The notes beneath the pieces were generated by a model. The model saw nothing but the letters and a program-made list of their open reading frames with translations, did not search any database and was not told the DNA's origin. A program made the translations under genes and the position numbers. From Thiotrichaceae bacterium (GTDB lineage: Bacteria > Pseudomonadota > Gammaproteobacteria > Thiotrichales > Thiotrichaceae), in assembly GCA_015490895.1 (NCBI GenBank), contig WFWY01000013.1, positions 1 to 36,787 of the forward strand: a stretch of 36,787 bases of DNA, in the 5' to 3' direction. Positions 31,002-36,787 of this stretch are shown in pieces. Position 1 is the first letter of the stretch. The number at the start of each line of letters is the position of its first letter.

Positions 31002-32782
31002 CACAAACCGTTTGTCTGTAGCCAGAATTCGAGCAAGGCCATATGCCATAACTTACTGCCTTTAATACGGGTGAGGTAGGCTTCCGGTTTTTTCAGCAGC
31101 TTGTCTACATAATTGCGCTGATAGAGGCCACGTTCCCGGCATGGTTGTGAATTGAGAATATCACGCATGAAGTCCAGAAATTCACCGCGTACAAATTTGA
31201 GTGCAGGAACCGGGAAATATCCTTTGGGGCGATCAATGACACTGTCTGGAACCAGGCCGCGGGCAATTTTCTTTAATACATATTTACCTCCATCCTGAAA
31301 CTTCAGGGAGGCGGGCATAGAGGCTGCCAGCTCCACCAGCTCCTGGTCTAGAAACGGAACTCGGGCTTCTAGTCCCCATGCCATGGTCATATTATCAACA
31401 CGCTTGACTGGGTCATCGACAATTAAGGTAGTGATATCAGCGCGTAATACTGCATCAATATAGTCTTCTGCATGGAGTGTTTGCAGTAAGGTACGCATGG
31501 CATCTGCGGTAAAATCTATACTGATAAAGTCGGGTGAGAGCATCCTGGCCATCTCATCATGATCACGATCAAAGTAATGTTGCCGGAAGCTTTCCAGTGC
31601 TTCTCCGGTTTTTTCATAAGCCGCTTGCATTTGCGGGTACCAGAAGTATCCGCCAAAGACTTCATCAGCTCCTTGTCCGGACTGTACCACTTTCACGTGT
31701 TGCGAGACGTGTTCAGAAAGCAGGTAAAAGCCAATGGCGTCCTGCCCAAACATTGGCTCGGACATGCTGGCAACAGCCTCTGGAAGGCGCTGCAAGGTTT
31801 GCTCATTGGGAATATGGACTTTCTGGTGAGTCGTCTGGAAGCGTTCCACCACGGCATCAGAAAATTCGTACTCACTGCCCTTTTCCTCTGGCTGGTCATC
31901 AAAGCCGATGGTAAAAGTGCGAATATCGCTAATGCCGATTTCATCCAGCAGGCCCACCAGCAAGCTGGAGTCCAGGCCGCCGGACAGGAGAACACCGACC
32001 GGTACATCAGCAATAGCATTGCGGCGCTGGACAGCGGTTTTTAGAGCACCGTGAATGGCTTCGATCCATTCGTTTTCTGTCAGGGAGGCAGCAGGCCTTC
32101 TGGCGTCCAGTGTCCAGTATCGCTGTAACTGTTGTTCGCCCTTTTCCGAGAGGGTTAACGTATGTGCAGGTTCCAGTTTGCGGATACCTTTTAACACGGT
32201 CGCAGGGGCAGGAACAACAGCATGCAGGGTAAACAGGTTATGCAGCGCCATGGCATCCAGTTGGGTGTCTATTCCCGGTGTAGCTAATAGCGCCTGAACA
32301 GTAGAGGCAAAGCGAAAGCCCTGCTCAGTAAAGGCATAGTACAGGGGTTTGATGCCCATACGGTCACGTGCCAGAAACAGACTTTTTTCCCGCATGTCCC
32401 AGATAGCAAAGGCAAACATGCCCATGAAGTGTTTAACACAGTCTGCCCCCCATTCTGCATAGGCCTTTAGAATGACTTCCGTATCGCCGGAAGACGTAAA
32501 ATGATGTCCTTTTGACTGTAGTTTCTGACGTAGTTCCGGGTGGTTGTAAATGGTGCCGTTAAAGACCAGAGCCAGGCTGTTTTCCATATCAACCATGGGT
32601 TGGTTAGATTTTTCGGAGAGGTCAATTATGGAAAGGCGTTGATGCCCAAAGGCCAACGCGCCGTCTGAATAGCTACCGGCATGATCCGGGCCACGTTTTT
32701 TCAGTTCCCCCATCATGTTTTGAACCATGTCCAGGTCGGCTAATGAGCCGTCGAATCGGTATTCACCACAGATACCACACAT
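31001..32782 (-). CDS. asparagine-synthase-type amidotransferase, N-acetylglutaminylglutamine amidotransferase-like
   Basis: This 593-residue cytoplasmic enzyme has an N-terminal class II glutaminase (Cys2 in MCGICGEYRFDG, RGPDHAGSY, FNGTIYNHPELR, GDTEVILKAY) and a C-terminal synthetase domain with PP-loop LLSGGLDSSLLVGLL. Blocks VVQSGQGADEVFGGYFWYPQ, DDPVKRVDNMTMAWGLEARV and IDRPKGYFPVPALKF fit the N-acetylglutaminylglutamine amide (NAGGN) amidotransferase group, which amidates a dipeptide osmolyte, better than ordinary AsnB. The partner NAGGN synthase is not adjacent; srkA follows with a one-base overlap. Generic asparagine synthetase remains the alternative. It is divergent from dnaB across 47 bases. 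Confidence 0.85.
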   Translation of the reverse strand: MCGICGEYRFDGSLADLDMVQNMMGELKKRGPDHAGSYSDGALAFGHQRLSIIDLSEKSNQPMVDMENSLALVFNGTIYNHPELRQKLQSKGHHFTSSGDTEVILKAYAEWGADCVKHFMGMFAFAIWDMREKSLFLARDRMGIKPLYYAFTEQGFRFASTVQALLATPGIDTQLDAMALHNLFTLHAVVPAPATVLKGIRKLEPAHTLTLSEKGEQQLQRYWTLDARRPAASLTENEWIEAIHGALKTAVQRRNAIADVPVGVLLSGGLDSSLLVGLLDEIGISDIRTFTIGFDDQPEEKGSEYEFSDAVVERFQTTHQKVHIPNEQTLQRLPEAVASMSEPMFGQDAIGFYLLSEHVSQHVKVVQSGQGADEVFGGYFWYPQMQAAYEKTGEALESFRQHYFDRDHDEMARMLSPDFISIDFTADAMRTLLQTLHAEDYIDAVLRADITTLIVDDPVKRVDNMTMAWGLEARVPFLDQELVELAASMPASLKFQDGGKYVLKKIARGLVPDSVIDRPKGYFPVPALKFVRGEFLDFMRDILNSQPCRERGLYQRNYVDKLLKKPEAYLTRIKGSKLWHMALLEFWLQTNGL

Positions 32783-32829
32783 AAAAATTCCACGCTTCTA
32801 AAATTGGAACACCATGGTAAGATGTTTCC

Positions 32830-34194
32830 ATGCCTGAAACAATCGAATCACTGAAAACTCCCCCCCACTCTATTGAAGCCGAACAATCGGTACTAGGTGG
32901 TTTATTACTGGATAATAATGCCTGGGACCAGGTGGCAGACCAGGTATGTGAGACGGATTTCTATCGCCATGATCATCGTCTTATTTTCCGCTCTATTGTA
33001 CATCTGGCGGAGGAGCAACAGCCTTATGATGTGGTGACATTATCGGACTGGTTAAAAACCCGCGGGGATCTGGAAGATGCGGGTGGGCTGGCCTATCTGG
33101 GAACACTCGCGAAGGACACCCCCAGTGCTGCGAATATCAGTGCTTATGCCAAGATTGTGCGTGAAAAGTCCATATTAAGACAGCTGATTACAGTAGGGAC
33201 TGATATTGCCGATATGGCGTTTAACCCTGAAGACCGGGATAGTAAGGATATTCTGGATCTTGCTGAAGGTAAGGTGTTTGAAATTGCAGAACAGGGGATG
33301 CGTCACGACAAAGGTTTTCGTCCTGTCAGAAGCATCCTGAAAAATACCCTGGCACAAATTGAAGAGCTGGGTAAGCTGGGTGAGGGTGTTACAGGTGTCT
33401 CGACAGGCTATGATGACCTTGATGAACTCACCAATGGACTCCAGAAAGGCGACCTGGTGATTGTCGCAGGCCGGCCATCCATGGGAAAAACCACTTTGGC
33501 GATGAATATCGCTGAGTTTGCCTCAGCACATAAAAAAATTCCTACGGCAGTATTTAGTCTGGAAATGCCAGGCGAACAGCTCACCATGCGGCTGTTATCA
33601 TCCATGGGGCGGGTTGATCAGACCCGCTTGCGAAATGGACGCTTGCTGGATGAAGACTGGCCTCGTATTGCTACCGCTGTCAAGCTCTTCTCGGACGTCC
33701 CTCTGTATATTGATGATAGTGCCGGTTTGACGCCGAATGAAGTACGTGCCAGAGCACGCCGTCTGGTGCGTGAGCATGGAGATCTAGGCCTGATTGTGCT
33801 GGATTATTTACAGCTGATGCAAGGCAATACCGGGTTTAATGAGAACCGGGCGACAGAGGTATCGGCTATATCGCGTGCACTTAAAGCTCTGGCAAAAGAG
33901 CTGGATGTGCCGGTAGTGGTATTGTCCCAGTTGAACCGAAGCCTGGAGCAACGACCCAATAAGCGCCCCATTATGTCGGATTTACGGGAGTCCGGTGCGA
34001 TAGAACAGGATGCGGATGTGATCATGTTTATCTATCGGGACGAAGTGTATAACCCGGAAAGTGAACACAAGGGTATGGCAGAAGTGATTATTGCCAAGCA
34101 ACGAAATGGCCCTATAGGAACGGTACGGCTCACTTTTCTGGGCAAATATACCCGCTTTGAGAGTTTTGCACCCAACATCTATGCGCCGGAGTAG
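32830..34194 (+). CDS. dnaB: replicative DNA helicase DnaB
   Basis: This 454-residue hexameric helicase unwinds DNA at the replication fork. The N-terminal collar domain has PPHSIEAEQSVLGGLLLDN and the linker follows. The RecA-like C-domain has Walker A AGRPSMGKTTLAMNIA at about residue 213, FSLEMPGEQLTMRLL, Walker B LGLIVLDYLQLM, ALAKELDVPVVVLSQLNRSL, DLRESGAIEQDADVIMFIYR and AKQRNGPIGTVRLTF. There is no intein insertion and the length is standard. It starts 47 bases from the divergent amidotransferase gene and is followed 13 bases later by alr, as in E. coli and relatives. Confidence 0.98.
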   Translation: MPETIESLKTPPHSIEAEQSVLGGLLLDNNAWDQVADQVCETDFYRHDHRLIFRSIVHLAEEQQPYDVVTLSDWLKTRGDLEDAGGLAYLGTLAKDTPSAANISAYAKIVREKSILRQLITVGTDIADMAFNPEDRDSKDILDLAEGKVFEIAEQGMRHDKGFRPVRSILKNTLAQIEELGKLGEGVTGVSTGYDDLDELTNGLQKGDLVIVAGRPSMGKTTLAMNIAEFASAHKKIPTAVFSLEMPGEQLTMRLLSSMGRVDQTRLRNGRLLDEDWPRIATAVKLFSDVPLYIDDSAGLTPNEVRARARRLVREHGDLGLIVLDYLQLMQGNTGFNENRATEVSAISRALKALAKELDVPVVVLSQLNRSLEQRPNKRPIMSDLRESGAIEQDADVIMFIYRDEVYNPESEHKGMAEVIIAKQRNGPIGTVRLTFLGKYTRFESFAPNIYAPE

Positions 34195-34207
34195 CAGCAG
34201 CTAGTTT

Positions 34208-35302
34208 ATGTCACGTCCTGCACGCATTCGTATTCACTCCGCGGCATTGAGACACAATTTACAGGTTGTGCGTGAGGCGGCACCTCAGGCCAGGGTCATG
34301 CCGGCTATCAAGGCCGATGCTTACGGACATGGCATGTTGCAAGTAGCAGAAATCTTGCATGAGGCCGACGGCTTTATGGTTGCCTGCTTGTCCGAAGCGG
34401 TGCAGCTACGTGAAGCAGGTATCCGGCACCCATTGCTGGTGATTCAGGGGCCTCAGTCAGAGCAGGATCTTGTACTGGCGGCACAAAAAAATATTCGGCT
34501 AGTATTACACCATGAAGCCCAGCTACTCCTGTTGGACAGGCTTTGTGCATCAACGGTTATCCAGGTTGCGCTAAAGCTGGATACCGGGATGCACCGCCTG
34601 GGGATTCGGGCACAGCGTGCAAAGGTCGTGTATCAGGCACTACAGAGCCACCCCAATATTCATCCTGATATTTGGCTAATGACACACCTGGCATGTGCTG
34701 ATGACAGGGAAAACACTTATACCCACCAGCAAATTACCGAGTTTGATGATGTAACAGAGTCGCTGCAGGCGAGCAGGACGATTGCTAACTCGGCAGGGAT
34801 TCTCGGCTGGAGCGCATCACATCGCGACTGGGTGCGCCCTGGAATTATGCTGTATGGCTCCTCTCCTTTTCTGGCTTCCGCTGATTTTCCCAGTAGCCGT
34901 GATGACCTGGGTTTGCAAGCCACCATGACTTTATTTGCACCGCTCATTGCGATCAATCGCTTAAAAAAAGGAGACTTGATTGGTTATGGCTCCACATGGC
35001 GTTGTCCCACAGATATGCGGGTAGGTATTGTAGCCTGTGGTTATGCGGACGGTTATCCCCGACATGCACCCAGTGGCACACCGCTTTGGATCAATGGTCA
35101 GCAGACACAACTGCTGGGCCGGGTATCCATGGACTTGATTGTGATAGACCTGACCGATATTGAGGCAACACTTGGCACAAGAGTCGAATGCTGGGGTAAG
35201 CAGATTGATAGCGATCATGTTGCAAGCCTGTCAGACACCATTAGCTATGAATTATTTTGTCATGCGGGCGCATGCTGTGAAAAAAATGTGGAACCTTCCT
35301 GA
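34208..35302 (+). CDS. alr: alanine racemase
   Basis: This 364-residue pyridoxal-phosphate enzyme interconverts L- and D-alanine for peptidoglycan. The PLP lysine lies in PAIKADAYGHGM near residue 33. Other conserved blocks are VACLSEAVQLREAGIRHPLL, LKLDTGMHRLGI, NSAGILGW, VRPGIMLYGSSPF, KGDLIGYGSTW with the catalytic Tyr, CGYADGYPRHAPSGTPLWI and GRVSMDLIVIDLTD. The length is normal. The gene is 13 bases after dnaB and presumably co-transcribed. Seventy-six bases separate it from the next gene, with no obvious terminator. Confidence 0.97.
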   Translation: MSRPARIRIHSAALRHNLQVVREAAPQARVMPAIKADAYGHGMLQVAEILHEADGFMVACLSEAVQLREAGIRHPLLVIQGPQSEQDLVLAAQKNIRLVLHHEAQLLLLDRLCASTVIQVALKLDTGMHRLGIRAQRAKVVYQALQSHPNIHPDIWLMTHLACADDRENTYTHQQITEFDDVTESLQASRTIANSAGILGWSASHRDWVRPGIMLYGSSPFLASADFPSSRDDLGLQATMTLFAPLIAINRLKKGDLIGYGSTWRCPTDMRVGIVACGYADGYPRHAPSGTPLWINGQQTQLLGRVSMDLIVIDLTDIEATLGTRVECWGKQIDSDHVASLSDTISYELFCHAGACCEKNVEPS

Positions 35303-35378
35303 CAAGTCTCTGTCGTAATGTTTAGAATTTAACTCATAGCTACATAAAACATAGAGACATATTGCGGAGAATAAAAGA

Positions 35379-35882
35379 ATGAATATCATGTCAAAAGGCT
35401 TGCTGGCCGGAGCATTAACAACAACACTAACACTCTCGGGCTGTGCCACTGGTCCCAACGGAGGCTACGGAGGTTACGGAAACCCGGGTGGTATCACGAA
35501 TGACCAGGCAAAGGTCATTGCCGGAACGGTACTAGGTGGTGTGATTGGTCGTCAAATGGGCAAGGGCAACGGGAGAACAGTCGCAACCATTGTGGGTGCG
35601 TTGATTGGTGGCTACCTGGGAAGTGTCATGTCAAGCCAGAGTCGCCAACGTACAAATTATGCACTGGACAGAACGCCAGATAATCATTCAACTCGATGGA
35701 CAGAGCCAGATACACATAACCAGTATACCGTGACACCTACTAGCACTTACCGTGCCCAGGTAAATGGGCAGCAAAGCGTCTGTCGTGATTACAAAATGGA
35801 TGCCTACATAGATGGACGTTTGCAGCAGGTGACAGGTCGTGCCTGTAAAGATGCCAGTGGTCAGTGGGTAGCGGTGCGTTAA
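35379..35882 (+). CDS. glycine-zipper 2TM lipoprotein (surface-antigen-like)
   Basis: This 167-residue lipoprotein has the signal KGLLAGALTTTLTLSGCAT with lipidated Cys at about residue 22. Residues about 23-38 are Gly/Tyr/Asn-rich (NGGYGGYGNPGG). About 45-90 is a glycine-zipper (VIAGTVLGGVIGRQMGKGNG, TIVGALIGGYLGSVMSS). The C-terminal 60 residues match the RT821/17-kDa antigen type end with a conserved Cys pair (SVCRDYKMDAYIDGRLQQV, TGRACKDASGQWVAV). Such proteins sit in the outer membrane with an envelope-stabilising or unknown role. GGAG lies nine bases before the ATG at 35379. A strong terminator follows. Confidence 0.85.
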   Translation: MNIMSKGLLAGALTTTLTLSGCATGPNGGYGGYGNPGGITNDQAKVIAGTVLGGVIGRQMGKGNGRTVATIVGALIGGYLGSVMSSQSRQRTNYALDRTPDNHSTRWTEPDTHNQYTVTPTSTYRAQVNGQQSVCRDYKMDAYIDGRLQQVTGRACKDASGQWVAVR

Positions 35883-35922
35883 CACTATAATTTATCCCAC
35901 CATAGAATACTAATAATAATAA

Positions 35923-35950
35923 GGGGGCTGCAAAGCCCCCATTTTTATTT
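35923..35950 (+). terminator. rho-independent terminator after the glycine-zipper gene
   Basis: A perfect 7-bp stem (GGGGGCT 35923-35929, AGCCCCC 35934-35940) with a GCAA tetraloop is followed by ATTTTTATTT. Confidence 0.9.
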
Positions 35951-36104
35951 ACCTCAACTTCCTTCCCCCTTGTTTTCCTTTATTATTTCCTGTGTCATTC
36001 TGTTGCCAGTATCATAGGTCGTGGCAAGTTGCATTCATGATTGTGGCGGTGCAAAATGGTTCATAATCAGACCCCCTTATTGAGTGAGCAACAGAGCTGT
36101 AATT

Positions 36105-36458
36105 ATGAAACCGGATCAACGTGTGTATAGCCATGAGCAACCTGTCTATAGCTCTTTTAAGCGTGCTACGCCTGAGAATCAGGTTAAAGTCTATGCCGAT
36201 GAACAGGGTATCTATGAAAAACACCCTATTACAGCACGCGAAGCGGACTGTTTGAGTTGGGCTGCTATGGGTAAAACGGCGTGTGAAATAGCAGGTATTT
36301 TAAAGGTTTCCGAGCATACCGTTCATTTTCATCTCAGAAATGCTATCCAGAAACTGGAGGCCACCAACAAAACCCACGCCGTGGCCAAAGCCATTGCTTT
36401 TTGCTACATCCACCCTGACCTTGGTAAGCCTGCCCGGGAGATCCCCAGGTCAGAATAA
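36105..36458 (+). CDS. LuxR-type HTH-only transcriptional regulator
   Basis: This 117-residue protein has one recognisable domain, a LuxR/GerE helix-turn-helix at about residues 44-105: ITAREADCLSWAAMGKTACE, IAGILKVSEHTVHFHLRNAI, QKLEATNKTHAVAKAIAF. The sequence is closest in style to quorum-sensing LuxR C-termini (LWAAEGKT, TVNFHLNNA, TQAVAKA). The autoinducer-binding domain of about 160 residues is absent; the 40 residues before the HTH match nothing I know. The ATG at 36105 is preferred to an upstream GTG at 36084. It is a stand-alone gene with its own short upstream region (from 35951) and a weak downstream hairpin near 36492. Confidence 0.82.
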   Translation: MKPDQRVYSHEQPVYSSFKRATPENQVKVYADEQGIYEKHPITAREADCLSWAAMGKTACEIAGILKVSEHTVHFHLRNAIQKLEATNKTHAVAKAIAFCYIHPDLGKPAREIPRSE

Positions 36459-36620
36459 TCAAAAAAACTTATAGATCGGATACAAAATAAACGTAAGCCG
36501 TGTGGCGTGTTTGTTTTATGGTCGCTTTGATTGAAAAAAATGCATAAACCTACTATTTATACTAGGTTGCACAGCGTACATTTACTGCTAAATTATTACC
36601 AGAACCTCTAGTCAGATCCC

Positions 36621-36787
36621 ATGATGTTTCAGAAACCTGATTGGCGCTTCATTGCAAAAAATACCGCTCAATTTTTTGTAGAGGATAACAACTGGCTAGG
36701 GGTTCACCATTTCACCCATTACTTTCAGGCAGCCCTTAAGAAAGACGGGGTACAGCAGCAAGCAGCTTTTGTGTATAAGTTTGTTGC
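36621..36787 (+). CDS. unidentified protein, N-terminal 55 residues only (cut by window edge)
   Basis: An open frame starts at ATGATG 36621 and runs off the right end without a stop. Its beginning is MMFQKPDWRFIAKNTAQFFV, followed by an aromatic and His-rich stretch (NNWLGVHHFTHYF). I do not recognise a family. There is no signal peptide or membrane segment in the visible part. It lies 162 bases after the LuxR-type gene on the same strand. The coding-like composition and the long open frame to the edge support a real gene, but this is tentative. Confidence 0.5.
   Translation, partial: MMFQKPDWRFIAKNTAQFFVEDNNWLGVHHFTHYFQAALKKDGVQQQAAFVYKFV

Noticed and set aside
1-36787. CRISPR array, prophage, integron, tRNA or rRNA genes, toxin-antitoxin pair
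   Set aside because: No regularly spaced repeats, no phage or recombinase genes, no cloverleaf with a CCA end, and no paired small genes were found on reading both strands.

Overview
This is a chromosomal window from a gammaproteobacterium. Diagnostic neighbourhoods are queG divergent from nnr-tsaE-amiB, dnaB-alr, rpsU-yqeY, bamE, and a pheA-type fused chorismate mutase/prephenate dehydratase. A SulP anion transporter, two periplasmic rhodaneses and a thioredoxin-HEAT protein would suit a sulfur-oxidising lineage, but that is only a guess. There are no tRNA or rRNA genes, no CRISPR array, no phage genes and no transposase.

Layout. 1-1.8 kb: end of a palindromic repeat, then a SulP transporter. 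1.9-6.7 kb: a plus-strand run of a rhodanese, a rhodanese/metallo-beta-lactamase fusion, a YigZ/IMPACT protein, apbE, a DOMON-like protein and a GIY-YIG/HIT fusion. 6.7-7.16 kb: no protein gene, but a candidate minus-strand small RNA with a perfect FNR-type half-site pair, a -10 box and a strong terminator. 7.2-9.2 kb (minus): bamE, thioredoxin-HEAT and pheA with overlapping ends. 9.5-11.4 kb (plus): rpsU, yqeY, hemE. 11.6-17.9 kb (minus): a FimV-like LysM protein followed by a five-gene surface-glycan cluster, with two ELM1-like (DUF1022) proteins around two GT4 glycosyltransferases and a polysaccharide deacetylase. 18.2-22.7 kb: queG divergent from nnr-tsaE-amiB. 22.9-29.7 kb: a second glycan region with a LamG/beta-helix lipoprotein, a GT4 enzyme, a methyltransferase, an O-antigen ligase-like protein and a serine-acetyltransferase-like protein. 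30.0-32.8 kb (minus): an asparagine-synthase-type amidotransferase, best matching the N-acetylglutaminylglutamine type, with srkA. 32.8-36.8 kb (plus): dnaB, alr, a glycine-zipper lipoprotein, a LuxR-type HTH-only regulator and the start of an unidentified gene.

The least expected signals are non-coding. One is a family of 150-170 bp imperfect palindromes with shared terminal inverted repeats (positions 1-156, 11380-11529, 28923-29091, a half copy at 9318-9390 and a lone end near 29985). These look like MITEs, and two of them supply or abut the stop codons of neighbouring genes. The other is the putative oxygen-responsive small RNA at about 6961-7056. Protein-level oddities are the rhodanese/MBL fusion whose first metal motif has decayed, and the in-frame GIY-YIG/HIT fusion.
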